A stretch of DNA of 64,000 nt from positions 62,001 to 126,000 of the forward strand of contig NZ_FPBH01000006.1 of assembly GCF_900116445.1 (NCBI RefSeq). Direction: 5' to 3'. This stretch comes from Paraburkholderia aspalathi (lineage in GTDB: Bacteria > Pseudomonadota > Gammaproteobacteria > Burkholderiales > Burkholderiaceae). This document shows positions 36,901 through 45,657 of the stretch, in pieces (position 1 is the first letter of the stretch; every line of letters begins with the position of its first letter). The translations under genes were made by a program, and so were the position numbers. Under the pieces are notes generated by a model, which was given only the letters and a program-made list of their open reading frames with translations, was not told where the DNA came from and searched no databases.

Positions 36901-37467
36901 GTGGCCGGCACTATGCGACTGTCTGCTTGCAAGTCCCGTGTGGACACTCCGTGTGCGGCGTCGCTGCCGGGCACGGCGTGCGCCGGCGCGCGTGAATTCA
37001 GCGCAGGCCGTCGGAAGCGTGCGGCGGGTTTCACGCTGCTGGAAATGATGGTGGTGCTGGTGATAGCGGGCATTCTGGTATCGCTGACCGCGCTGACGAT
37101 GACGCGCAACCCGCGCACCGATTTGAACGAAGAAGCGCAGCGTCTCGCGCTGCTGTTCGAGTCGGCCGGCGACGAAGCGCAGGTGCGCGCAAGACCGATC
37201 GCATGGCAGCCGCTCGACGGCGGCTTCCGCTTCGATCTGCGTACCGAAGACGGCTGGCGTCCGCTGCGTGACGACCTGCTTGGGCCGCGCAATTGGGAAG
37301 GTGGTGTGACTGGCGTCACGATCGATTACCCGGGGTCGGACTCGCACCCGAGCCGTGTCGTGTTCGGCACGGAAGCGATCGACGTACCTGTGCAGATCAC
37401 GCTGTTTTCTGCCGCGGGGCGCGCGACGATCATCGGCACCGGCAATGGCCGCTATGAGGTGCACTGA
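36901..37467 (+). CDS. gspH: Minor pseudopilin GspH
   Basis: A 188-residue minor pseudopilin with prepilin site AAG|FTLLEMMVVLVIAGIL. From the GTG at 36901 the leader is 43 residues, long for this class and including Cys residues; an ATG at 36913 gives 39. The body has the GspH/FimT pattern (DLNEEAQRLALLFESAGDEAQ, GGFRFD). It is part of the tip complex. The gspI start lies two bases after its stop. Confidence 0.9.
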   Translation: MAGTMRLSACKSRVDTPCAASLPGTACAGAREFSAGRRKRAAGFTLLEMMVVLVIAGILVSLTALTMTRNPRTDLNEEAQRLALLFESAGDEAQVRARPIAWQPLDGGFRFDLRTEDGWRPLRDDLLGPRNWEGGVTGVTIDYPGSDSHPSRVVFGTEAIDVPVQITLFSAAGRATIIGTGNGRYEVH

Positions 37468-37468
37468 G

Positions 37469-37885
37469 ATGCGTCGTTGCAGGAATAAGGGCGCTCGCGA
37501 GATGGTCCACGACGCAGAGCGCGGTTTTACGATGATCGAAGTGCTGGTGGCGCTGGCGATCATCGCGATCGCGTTGGCGGCGTCGTTGCGCGCGGTGGGG
37601 AGTCTGGCGAGCGGCGAAGCCGATTTGCATCGTCGGCTGCTGGCGGGATGGAGCGCCGACAATACGCTCGCGCAATTGCATTTGACGCATGGCTGGCCGA
37701 ACGTTGGCTCGACGAGTTTTGACTGCTCGCAGGGCAATCTGGAGTTGATCTGTACCGAGCATGTGACGGCGACGCCGAATCCGGTGTTTCGTCGGGTGGA
37801 AGTGATGGTGACGACGCCGGGGCGTTCCGGCAATCTCGCCCAGATGGTCACGGTGGTCGCGAATGAAAACAACCGTTCGCTCTGA
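37469..37885 (+). CDS. gspI: Minor pseudopilin GspI
   Basis: A 138-residue minor pseudopilin. From the ATG at 37469, which has GAGGTG upstream, the leader is 19 residues and ends ERG|FTMIEVLVALAIIAIAL. The body contains WSADNTLAQLHLT, typical of GspI. It nucleates the tip with GspJ and GspK. An internal ATG at 37502 would give an 8-residue leader. It overlaps gspJ by 23 bases. Confidence 0.92.
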   Translation: MRRCRNKGAREMVHDAERGFTMIEVLVALAIIAIALAASLRAVGSLASGEADLHRRLLAGWSADNTLAQLHLTHGWPNVGSTSFDCSQGNLELICTEHVTATPNPVFRRVEVMVTTPGRSGNLAQMVTVVANENNRSL

Positions 37886-38540
37886 GCGCCGCGGCCGATC
37901 GGGCGCGCGTGGTTTCACGCTGATCGAGTTGCTGGTCGCGATCGCGATCATGGCGGTGATTGCCGTGCTGTCGTGGCGCGGGCTGGACCAGATCATTCGT
38001 GGCCGGCAGACGATCACGAACGCGATGGAAGACGAGCGCGTCTTTGCGCAGCTGTTCGACCAGATGCGGATCGACGCGCGGCAGGCCGCATCGGATGATG
38101 AGTCCGGGCAGGCGGCCGTATCGGTTAGTGGCAACGTGCTGCAGATCGTGCGGGAGATGGTATTGCCGGGGACGGCGCCGCGCTTGCAGGTGGTGAGGTA
38201 TCGCATATCCGAGGGGCGCGTGGTGCGGTATGCGTCGCCGCCGCTGGGGAATGTGGGCGAGTTGCGGGGTGCGCTGCGTGGTGGTGAGGGGAATGGCTGG
38301 ACGGCGGTACCTTTGATGGGGGGCGTCGGGGCTATTTCTGCTCGGCTGTATGTGCCGAAGGTTGGCTGGACCACGCAGATGAAGGATGTGCAGAGTGCGA
38401 TTACGGAGAACGATAATAATTTGAAGGTGCCCCAGTTGGGGAATGCGCCGCTGCCGCGGTCGGTGACTGGGCTGGAAGTGAGTGTGGGGGCTAAGTCGTT
38501 GGCGCGGCCTGTAACGCGGGTTTTTCTCGTCGGAGAATGA
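37863..38540 (+). CDS. gspJ: Minor pseudopilin GspJ
   Basis: A 225-residue minor pseudopilin with leader ending GARG|FTLIELLVAIAIMAVIAVLSWRGLD. It has the GspJ patterns of the body (FDQMRIDARQA, LQVVRYRISEGRVVRY). The last ~250 bases are strongly G/T-rich on the coding strand and low in A, unlike the first half. This matches the biased flank of the repeat that follows. The stop codon overlaps an ATG at 38537 that opens the frame running into gspK. Confidence 0.93.
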   Translation: MKTTVRSERRGRSGARGFTLIELLVAIAIMAVIAVLSWRGLDQIIRGRQTITNAMEDERVFAQLFDQMRIDARQAASDDESGQAAVSVSGNVLQIVREMVLPGTAPRLQVVRYRISEGRVVRYASPPLGNVGELRGALRGGEGNGWTAVPLMGGVGAISARLYVPKVGWTTQMKDVQSAITENDNNLKVPQLGNAPLPRSVTGLEVSVGAKSLARPVTRVFLVGE

Positions 38541-40447
38541 GTATGAGGTTCTCTTCTTTGTCTCCGCGACGCTCTGGGTTTGGGCGCGTGCGCGCGTGCC
38601 TTTCGGTTTTGTCTTCTTTGCTTGCCTGGCGGGTTTGTCTGCACGCTTGCGGTGTTGGCCTTTCCTTGATTTGCTTTTGGTCTATTAGCGTTCCCCCTGT
38701 GCGGGGGGGCACCTACTTTTCTTTGCCGCCGCAAAGAAAAGTAGGCAAAAGAAAGCGGCTCAAACCGCTAATGCTAAGTGGGCACCGTAGCCTGCAACAG
38801 GTAGTGGTGCATCTGGAATCTGTGTTCGTGCACCTCCATACGCTAGTGACAAGGGCGTCATACCTCCCGTCTCACACTGCGTGCTCGCCGGAAGAGCAAT
38901 TCAATAAACCAGTGGTCCACTTGGTCCCACCCCACTCGCAATTGCTGTCTTTCGCTTGGGTCGCGCATGCAACGCGCAACCAACCAGTCAGGCGCCTCGC
39001 CGAGGCGAAGCCGACGGCTCCCGAAGCGAACAAACCCGCCCCCTGGTTTTCAGAACGACTCTTCGGCGCGCGTAGCGCCGCTGGAAGTATGACGCCCTTG
39101 TCACTGACGCCGAATGTGAGAGAACACAGATTCCACGGAGCCACTGGCGGTTCTGAGCTACGGTTCCCGCTTAGCATTAGCGGTTTGAGCTGCTTTCTTT
39201 TGCCTACTTTTCTTTGCAGCCGGCAAAGAAAAGTAGGTGCCGCCCCGCACAGGGGCAACGCTAATAGACCACTAGCAAAACAAGGAAAGGCCAACACCCT
39301 AAGAACACTGACAAAAGCGCAAAGCAGGCAAAAGAGCCGAGCAAAGACCAACGCCGTAGGCAAACACCGAAGCGCCGCGCAGGCAACCCAACGCGGAGCA
39401 GCCATCATCAGTGCCCTACTAGTAGTCGCGCTATCAGCGATCCTAGTTTCGGGCATGCTCTGGCGCCAGCAAGTCCAAATCCGAAGGATCGAAAACCAAC
39501 GCCTCCTCTCCCAGGCGCAATGGGTCGCCCGCGGCGCGCTGGACTGGACGCGCCTGATCCTCCGCTCGGAGGGCGACACCTCAGCAGGCATCACCTACCT
39601 GGGCGGCCTATGGGGCGTCCCCATTGCCAAAACCCGTCTGTCGGATTTCCTCGGGCAAATCGGCGAAGTCAGAGCCGACCAAGGCCAGGCAACCTATCTC
39701 TCAGGTTCAATCGAAGACGCTCAGGCCAAATTCAACCTCCGTAATCTCGTCTCGAGCCCCGCGCCGGGCGTCATGCAGATCAATACGGAGCAGATCGGCG
39801 CCTATCAGCGCCTGCTGGTATCCCTCGGCGTGAATAGCCAACTGGCAAAGAACACTGCAGTGCAGATGCGCGCGAGCCTCGGTCAATCGGCAACACGCTT
39901 CCAGACCGTTACGTCCACTACCGGCGCGCCGGCAGCCCCGATCAGCACGGGTGGCGGCGCCACGAGCGGCAGCTTCACCGACAAACCCGGTATGGAAGAC
40001 GGCGACGACAACGCGGCCGTCGCGCCGCTGCAAATGACCAGCGTCGATTCGCTGCTGGATATTCCTGGCTATACGCCGGAAATGGTCGCGCGCTTGCGGC
40101 CGTTCGTCACCGTGCTGCCCACGGTGTCGGCGGTCAACATGAATACGGCCTCCGCCGAAGTGATCGCGGCCATCGTGCCGGGGATGAACCTGTCCGCCGC
40201 GCAAGCCTTCGTCGCGCGTCGGCAGACAGTGTTTTTCCATAACGTCAGCGACGTGCAACTCGCCTTGAGCGGCGCCGGCGTACCTTCGGTCGGGATCGAT
40301 CCGAGTCAAATGGATGTCAACACGAACTACTTTCTGATCCACGGCCGCGTGCAGCACGAACGCGCGGAAGTGGACCGCACGACCCTCGTCTATCGCGACG
40401 CATTGACTCACACTACGCGTATCGTGCGGGTACAAGACCAACTATGA
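38537..40447 (+). CDS. gspK: Type II secretion minor pseudopilin GspK with repeat-derived N-terminal frame
   Basis: The recognisable GspK starts near 39389: QRG|AAIISALLVVALSAILVSG, RIENQRLLSQAQWVARGALDW, DAQAKFNLRNL and the later SAM-like helices, about 350 residues. No ATG, GTG or TTG lies in frame close before it. The nearest options are CTG 39308, TTG 39187 and 39202 (within the repeat) and ATG 39089. The frame is open back to ATG 38537, which overlaps the gspJ stop as an ordinary operon start would. The extra ~210 codons are composite repeat 2. GspK caps the pseudopilus tip with GspI/J; a 287-residue leader would be extraordinary. Confidence 0.75.
   Translation: MSMRFSSLSPRRSGFGRVRACLSVLSSLLAWRVCLHACGVGLSLICFWSISVPPVRGGTYFSLPPQRKVGKRKRLKPLMLSGHRSLQQVVVHLESVFVHLHTLVTRASYLPSHTACSPEEQFNKPVVHLVPPHSQLLSFAWVAHATRNQPVRRLAEAKPTAPEANKPAPWFSERLFGARSAAGSMTPLSLTPNVREHRFHGATGGSELRFPLSISGLSCFLLPTFLCSRQRKVGAAPHRGNANRPLAKQGKANTLRTLTKAQSRQKSRAKTNAVGKHRSAAQATQRGAAIISALLVVALSAILVSGMLWRQQVQIRRIENQRLLSQAQWVARGALDWTRLILRSEGDTSAGITYLGGLWGVPIAKTRLSDFLGQIGEVRADQGQATYLSGSIEDAQAKFNLRNLVSSPAPGVMQINTEQIGAYQRLLVSLGVNSQLAKNTAVQMRASLGQSATRFQTVTSTTGAPAAPISTGGGATSGSFTDKPGMEDGDDNAAVAPLQMTSVDSLLDIPGYTPEMVARLRPFVTVLPTVSAVNMNTASAEVIAAIVPGMNLSAAQAFVARRQTVFFHNVSDVQLALSGAGVPSVGIDPSQMDVNTNYFLIHGRVQHERAEVDRTTLVYRDALTHTTRIVRVQDQL
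38657..39292. repeat. Composite repeat 2, inside the gspJ-gspK junction
   Basis: The ends are GGCCTTTCCTTG (38657) and its complement (to 39292). The left hairpin has arms 38712-38726 and 38731-38745; the right has arms 39203-39217 and 39223-39237. The spacer shares CTCGCCGAGGCGAAGCCGACGGC with composite 1 (around 38996-39018). The total is 636 bp, a multiple of three, and the frame from 38537 crosses it without a stop. There is no transposase and no clear target-site duplication. Confidence 0.85.
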
Positions 40448-40475
40448 ATAACGCCTTTCCCAGAGAGAGTGGCCT

Positions 40476-41897
40476 TTGAGCACACTGATCGTCCTACTGC
40501 CGCCGCGTGATCCGGCGGTGCCATCGCAGGAATGGCAACTGCCGGAGTTGCCGTTCGTGCTGCTCGACAAGTCGGGCCGCACCCAACGCGCGGGCCGCTC
40601 GGCGCTCGCGCTGCTGCCGCGCGCTACGTCGACGGTGCTGATGGTCGCCGCCCGCGACCTGCTGATGATGCCCGCCAAGCTGCCGCCCTTGCGCGGTCCG
40701 AGATTGCGTCAGGCGCTGCCGAATGTCGTCGAGGATCAGCTGATCCAGGACCCGCAAACCTGTCACATCGCCGTCGATCCGCAACCGGTCGCGGGCGGCC
40801 GGCAGTTGCTCGCGATCATCGACCGCGGTTGGTTCCGGTTCATCTGCGAGGCCTTTGCCGCCGCCGGTCACCGCAGCGTGCGCGCCGTGCCGGTTACGCG
40901 CTGTCTGCCGCAAGCCGTCGCGCTCGACACGCCCGCCGAAGTCGCGGAAATGGTCAACGCGGGCGAGCCGGTTATGGCGGACTCGGCGAGCGTGGCAACA
41001 TCGCTGCCGGGCGTGGCGCCGGTGATGGCGCCTGGCGTCGCGTCGGTGGTGCCGATGGTGGCGGCCGTGCTCGGCGCCGTCGTCCAGACCGCGCCCGCAT
41101 TGCTGCTTGGGAGTGAGATCGAAAGCGCGCCGGTCAGTGGCACACCGCGCGTCGAACTGGCGATCGCGCGCGGCGTGCAGGGCGAAGGGCTGGCCGTGCC
41201 GGCTAATTCTGTGAACGCGACGCTCAGCGCGCTTGCCGGTGCGGCGCAGATTTCGCTCTACATGCTGACGGAAGTGCCCGGCAACGAGCCGAGTCTCGCG
41301 GCGACCAGCCCGGCGAAGCTCGCGGCCCATATCCACGGGGCCAGCCCGCTGCCGTTCGAGCAACTCGCCCGCCGTGCGCTGGAGTGCCGTTTCGACCTGT
41401 GTCAGTTCGAGTTCGCCTCGCAGCCGTGGCGGCTCGACCGCGCGACGCTGCGGCGTCTGCGCCTGCCGGTCGCGCTGGCGGTCGCCGCGCTGGTGATCGC
41501 GATTATCGGCGCGAACGTGCAGTGGTTGATGCTCGCGCGTCAGCGCGACGCAATCAACACGCAGATGACCGAGCTGCTCCTCAACGCTTTCCCCAAGACG
41601 ACGGTCGTGCTCGATGCGCCCGACCAGATGTCGCGCCAGTTGCAACAGTTGCGGGTGGCTGCGGGTGAGTTGTCACCGGACGATTTCCTGTCGCTCGCCG
41701 ATGGCCTCGCGCGTTCGTTGGCGCCGGTGCCGGTCAACGGCATCGCCGCGCTCGACTATCACGACCGGCGTCTCGATGTGACCTTCAAGCCCGAGGTGAA
41801 ACTCGACCCCGATTTCGCCAAACGTCTCGCGCGCAATGGCCTGACCGGCGCGATCGACAGCAATACCGGCAAGTGGACCATCAGGAACGGACAATGA
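40476..41897 (+). CDS. gspL: Type II secretion protein GspL
   Basis: A 473-residue bitopic protein. It starts at TTG with AGAGAGAG upstream and LSTLIVLLPPRDP as the first strand. The cytoplasmic actin-like domain (~1-320) binds GspE; it contains a Val/Ala-rich low-complexity insert near residues 165-210. One membrane helix (LPVALAVAALVIAIIGANVQW) and a periplasmic ferredoxin-like domain follow. It overlaps gspM by four bases. Confidence 0.9.
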   Translation: MSTLIVLLPPRDPAVPSQEWQLPELPFVLLDKSGRTQRAGRSALALLPRATSTVLMVAARDLLMMPAKLPPLRGPRLRQALPNVVEDQLIQDPQTCHIAVDPQPVAGGRQLLAIIDRGWFRFICEAFAAAGHRSVRAVPVTRCLPQAVALDTPAEVAEMVNAGEPVMADSASVATSLPGVAPVMAPGVASVVPMVAAVLGAVVQTAPALLLGSEIESAPVSGTPRVELAIARGVQGEGLAVPANSVNATLSALAGAAQISLYMLTEVPGNEPSLAATSPAKLAAHIHGASPLPFEQLARRALECRFDLCQFEFASQPWRLDRATLRRLRLPVALAVAALVIAIIGANVQWLMLARQRDAINTQMTELLLNAFPKTTVVLDAPDQMSRQLQQLRVAAGELSPDDFLSLADGLARSLAPVPVNGIAALDYHDRRLDVTFKPEVKLDPDFAKRLARNGLTGAIDSNTGKWTIRNGQ

Positions 41898-42397
41898 AAG
41901 CTGAACTTGCCCAAAGCTGGGCTGGATTCTGGGACCAGCGCACCGAGCGCGAAAAAACGCTACTGGCATGGGGCGGCGGGGTGCTGGCTGTCGTAATTGC
42001 ATGGTCGGTGCTGTGGGCGCCGGCACAGGACGGCCGCGCGCATCTGCGTGAATCGCTGCCCAGCTTGCAGCGTCAGCTGGCGCAGATGACCGCGCAGGCG
42101 AACGAAGCGCGCCAGCTCTCCGCCGCGGCTCAAGGTGTTGCACCGACCGGCGCGGCGCTGAAGGACGCGCTCACCGCCTCGCTCGGCGATCACGGCCTCG
42201 CCGCGACCCAGGTGCAGGTGATCGGCAACATGGTGCAGATCCAGATGAAGAACGTGGCGTTCCCTGCGTGGACGAGCTGGGTCGACGATGCGCGCAAGCA
42301 GTTCAAGGTCCAGGTCGCCGAGGCGCACGTGACCGCGCTCAAGGAAGACGGCCAGGTGGATCTGACAGCGTCGATGCAGCCGTCTACCGCGAAATGA
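41894..42397 (+). CDS. gspM: Type II secretion protein GspM
   Basis: A 167-residue inner-membrane protein: a short cytoplasmic start (WDQRTEREKTLLAWGGG), one helix (VLAVVIAWSVLW), and a periplasmic coiled-coil plus small fold (LQRQLAQMTAQANEARQL). It partners GspL. I start at the ATG that overlaps the gspL stop (ATGA), not the open frame 21 bases upstream. Confidence 0.9.
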   Translation: MKAELAQSWAGFWDQRTEREKTLLAWGGGVLAVVIAWSVLWAPAQDGRAHLRESLPSLQRQLAQMTAQANEARQLSAAAQGVAPTGAALKDALTASLGDHGLAATQVQVIGNMVQIQMKNVAFPAWTSWVDDARKQFKVQVAEAHVTALKEDGQVDLTASMQPSTAK

Positions 42398-42419
42398 CCG
42401 CGCCGTTACAGGATTTCGC

Positions 42420-43199
42420 ATGACTTACTGGATGCGGCGCCTGCGCGTCGCGCTACCCTGGCTGGCGGTCGCGCTGCTGGCGAACGCAGTCGTGATGCTC
42501 ACGTTGTTGCCGGCCGCATGGATCACGCCGCAGTTCGGCAGACAAACGCATGGCCACGTCAATCTCGTCAATCCGACCGGCTCACTGTGGCACGGCTCGG
42601 CCACGCTGATGCTCGCCGCCGGTTCCGACATGAGCGCGGCGACCCTGCTGCCGGGGCGAATCGAATGGCACACGGCGTTCTGGCCGCTCTTCACCGGCCG
42701 TGTGCGGATGACCATGCGGCACAGCGAAGCGATGCCCGACCCGATCACCGTCGATGCGACCCTGCGCAGCGCGACCATCACGCCGGGTGCGTTGGCGGTG
42801 CCGGCTTCGTTGCTGAGCGGCCTCGGCGCGCCTTTCAATACGCTCGATCTGCAAGGTGACGTGCGCCTCGCATGGTCCGATTGGCGCAGCTTCAATCAGG
42901 AAGCGTTCGGTCAGTTGACCGTGACCCTGAACGACGTCAGTTCGCGCGTCTCGCTGGTCAAGCCACTGGGTTCTTACCGGTTGCTGTTCCAGGCGCAGGG
43001 TGTGTCGTCCACGCTGGATCTGACGACTCTCAAGGGGCCATTGATGCTGACCGGCAATGGCACAGTGTCGGCCGTCTCGACATCGTTTCGTGGGACAGCC
43101 AGCGCCGCCCCGGAAGCACGCGACAACCTCGCGGGACTGCTGAATCTGTTGGGCCGGCCAAGCGGACCGGACACGGTCGCGTTGACGTTCGTGCACTGA
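42420..43199 (+). CDS. gspN: Type II secretion protein GspN
   Basis: A 259-residue protein with an N-terminal membrane helix (LPWLAVALLANAVVMLTLLP) and a periplasmic domain of GspN type (NPTGSLWHGSATLML, PGRIEWHTAFWPLFTGRV). GspN is present in only some T2SS clusters and its exact role is unclear. It is the last gene of the cluster and is followed by a bidirectional terminator. Confidence 0.88.
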   Translation: MTYWMRRLRVALPWLAVALLANAVVMLTLLPAAWITPQFGRQTHGHVNLVNPTGSLWHGSATLMLAAGSDMSAATLLPGRIEWHTAFWPLFTGRVRMTMRHSEAMPDPITVDATLRSATITPGALAVPASLLSGLGAPFNTLDLQGDVRLAWSDWRSFNQEAFGQLTVTLNDVSSRVSLVKPLGSYRLLFQAQGVSSTLDLTTLKGPLMLTGNGTVSAVSTSFRGTASAAPEARDNLAGLLNLLGRPSGPDTVALTFVH

Positions 43200-43223
43200 G
43201 GCGCTGAGCCGCGGGTCGTAAAA

Positions 43224-43262
43224 AAAAGAGGCATGGCTGCATTTCGCGGCCATGCCTCTTTT
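43224..43262. terminator. Bidirectional terminator between gspN and the outer-membrane efflux gene
   Basis: AAAAGAGGCATGGC (43224-43237) and GCCATGCCTCTTTT (43249-43262) form a perfect 14-bp stem with A and T runs on both sides, between convergent genes. Confidence 0.93.
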
Positions 43263-43291
43263 GCTTTGCCTTACCCGGGCGAGTTCTTTGC

Positions 43292-44857
43292 CTAGTTGCT
43301 CTGCGCCGGTTGCGGCGCGGCGCTGCTTTGTGCCACCGGCGTCGCCGACGCCGCAGGCTGCGGTGCTGGCGCCGCCATATCGCCCGTTTCGCGGTTCATT
43401 TGCGCCACGTCCCAGCCGCCGCCGAGCGCCTTCACCAGACCCACCGACGACACCATCCGCTGCCCGGCGATGTTCTCCAGCTTCTGCTCAGCCAGGAAGG
43501 CCGTGGTCTGCGCGGTCAGCACGTTGACGTAGCCAACCGTACCCGCCTTGTATTCGTTCGTGACGATGGCCAGCGCCTGACGCGCTGAATCCACCGCCTG
43601 CTGCTGCACGACGATTTCCTGTTCGAGGATGCGCTGCGAGGCGAGATTATCTTCGACGTCCTGGAACGCGGTCAGAATCGTTTGACGGTACGCGGCGACG
43701 TTCTGGTCGTAGGCTGCACGCGCGGCTTCGGTCTTTGCTTCACGCAGGCCGGCGTCGAAGATCGTGGCGGCGAGTTGCGGGCCGAGCGTCCAGAAACGCG
43801 ACGGCGCGGTCAGCAATTGCGAGAACACCGAATTCTCGAAGCCACCCGTGGCCGACAGCGTCAGCGTCGGGAAGAACGCCGCAATCGCGACGCCGATCTG
43901 TTCGTTCGCCGCCGCTGCCTTGCGCTCGGCCGATGCGATATCCGGGCGCCGCTCGAGTAGCGCCGACGGCATCTGCTCAGGCACGGCCGGTGGCGTGGCG
44001 GTGAGCGGCATCGGCGGAATCGAGAAGGTCGAGGCCGGTTCGCCGACGAGTACGGCGATCGCGTGCTCGTCCTGCGCGCGCTGCACACCGTTGTCGATTG
44101 CCGCCGCCTGTGCCGATTGCAGCTGCGTTTGCGCCTGGATCACGTCCGAGCGCGCGGCGACGCCGGCCGCGTACTGGTTCTGCGTGAGCTGCAGCGAGCG
44201 CTGGTAGGCCGCGACGGTGTCGTCGAGCAGCTTCTGGGTGGAGTCGAGCGCGCGCAGCGAGAAATAGGTTTGCGCGAGCGTGGCCTGGGCGGACAGCCGC
44301 GCATTCGCCAGATCGGCGGCGGCGCCCTGTTGGCCGGCTTTCTGCGAATTGACCGAACGCGTGACCGAGCCCCACAGGTCCGGCTCCCAGCTTGCGTCGA
44401 GTTGCACGTTGAAGCTGTTGCTGACGCTGGAGCGGCTTGAGACGGTCGAATTGCCACTCGACGACGAACCGTTGCCGGAGCGCGTGGCGCCTGCCGATGC
44501 ACCGATGGTCGGGAAATAGGCCGCGCGCGCTTCGCCCACCAGCGCACGTGCCTGGCGATAGGCGGCGGCAAATTGGGCGATGGTCTGGTTCGACGCGTTC
44601 AGCTGGTCTTCGAGCGCGTTGAGTTGCGGGTCCTGGTAGATGGTCCACCAGTCGCCGCGGTCGTGCTGATCGGCCGGCTGGGCGACTTTCCAGCCTGGCG
44701 CGGCTTCCTTGTAGGACGCGGGGATCTCGGCCGCGGGCCGTTTGTAGTCGGGGCCGACCACGCAACCGGCCAGCACGGTGGCGAGGGCCGCGGCAACCGC
44801 GATAGTCAGGGCGCGGGGCGCAAGCGTCCGCGCGCGCGAGATTCGTTCAAACTGCAT
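43292..44857 (-). CDS. Efflux outer-membrane lipoprotein, NodT/OprM type
   Basis: A 521-residue TolC-like factor. It has a lipoprotein signal with lipobox LAGC near residue 32, then VGPDYKRP, the standard NodT start. Two OEP repeats follow (ARLSAQATLAQTYFSLRALD, AERKAAAANEQIGVAIAAFFPTL). The tail is Ala/Pro/Gln-rich. It forms the outer exit duct of an RND or MFS pump. No membrane-fusion protein gene is adjacent; the EmrB-type exporter at 46.4 kb is the nearest partner. An AAGGAA site supports the ATG at 44857. Confidence 0.92.
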   Translation of the reverse strand: MQFERISRARTLAPRALTIAVAAALATVLAGCVVGPDYKRPAAEIPASYKEAAPGWKVAQPADQHDRGDWWTIYQDPQLNALEDQLNASNQTIAQFAAAYRQARALVGEARAAYFPTIGASAGATRSGNGSSSSGNSTVSSRSSVSNSFNVQLDASWEPDLWGSVTRSVNSQKAGQQGAAADLANARLSAQATLAQTYFSLRALDSTQKLLDDTVAAYQRSLQLTQNQYAAGVAARSDVIQAQTQLQSAQAAAIDNGVQRAQDEHAIAVLVGEPASTFSIPPMPLTATPPAVPEQMPSALLERRPDIASAERKAAAANEQIGVAIAAFFPTLTLSATGGFENSVFSQLLTAPSRFWTLGPQLAATIFDAGLREAKTEAARAAYDQNVAAYRQTILTAFQDVEDNLASQRILEQEIVVQQQAVDSARQALAIVTNEYKAGTVGYVNVLTAQTTAFLAEQKLENIAGQRMVSSVGLVKALGGGWDVAQMNRETGDMAAPAPQPAASATPVAQSSAAPQPAQSN

Positions 44858-45102
44858 GCAATGGATTCCTTCTGGACGCCGCAGTGCGGCCGGTGGCGGC
44901 ACTGCCGGCCGAGATCATGGCTCTGCCGGAATGTTAGCGTATGGGACCGCTTGGGCGCGGGAAACTGAAAGGGTAATGCGGGGGAAGGCGGAGGTGTGTT
45001 ACTTAGCGTGTCGGGATGGTTACGTGCTGTTACCGGCCTGGCTGCCGCTGGCGACGGAAAAACGCCGCACAGGCAACGAAGGCCGGTCCCTCGACTAGAG
45101 AA

Positions 45103-45465
45103 TCAAACGCGCGAATCCGATGACGTGGGTTGCCGGGCCTGCTTGCCAGCAGCGGCACGACACGGCGCGCCAGAGCGTGCCTGGCAAGGGCCAAGCGGGC
45201 TTGCCGCAACAGCGGTGGTCGCGACGACACTCCCCGTCGCAATGACGGACCCCGCCGACTCCACCGGGACGACCTTGCTCTCCTTCTGCCCTCGCCGATG
45301 CTCCACCCACGCCAACACCGCGACGCCCACCGATCCACCGGGCAGCACGAACAGCACGGCGAACAACGCGAGTTTCCACCAGCGATGCGGACCTTGAAAG
45401 CTGCTCAGCGCGGAGTCGGTCAGGGAGCGGCTCAAGCCGCCAAGGGTGTTTTTGAGGTACAGCAT
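45103..45465 (-). CDS. Small single-span membrane protein of unknown function
   Basis: A 120-residue protein with one strong helix (LALFAVLFVLPGGSVGVAVLAWV) and a following basic segment (EHRRGQKESK). The last ~50 residues are low complexity and may not be conserved. AAGGA lies 9 bases before the ATG, and a good minus-strand promoter lies 100 bp upstream, so the gene is probably real. It is divergent from the MarR regulator and may be under its control. I do not recognise the family. Confidence 0.6.
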   Translation of the reverse strand: MLYLKNTLGGLSRSLTDSALSSFQGPHRWWKLALFAVLFVLPGGSVGVAVLAWVEHRRGQKESKVVPVESAGSVIATGSVVATTAVAASPLGPCQARSGAPCRAAAGKQARQPTSSDSRV

Positions 45466-45563
45466 CAGGGAAATCCTTTTGGCACGGCGCCATCGCGGCG
45501 TGCAGACAATCGGTCAGAACATGGTCTCGGGTGGCGCGGGTCGCGCGTAACTCGTTGCCTATA

Positions 45564-45592
45564 ATAATATTGACTATGCAATTAAATTTCAA
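45564..45592 (-). promoter_or_regulatory. Sigma70 promoter for the small membrane protein
   Basis: On the minus strand TTGAAA (45592-45587), 17-bp spacer, TATTAT (45569-45564). It lies about 100 bp upstream of the gene at 45103-45465. Confidence 0.6.
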
Positions 45593-45657
45593 GATACTTT
45601 GCTCGCGCGCGGCTGCGGTGTTGTTTTTTGCGCCGTTCGCACGACGCGAAATGAAAT

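Noticed and set aside
36394..37872. 492-codon minus-strand ORF opposite gspG, gspH and gspI
   Set aside because: It runs across three pseudopilin genes with canonical prepilin sites; the product is Arg/Thr/Ala-rich and without a family.
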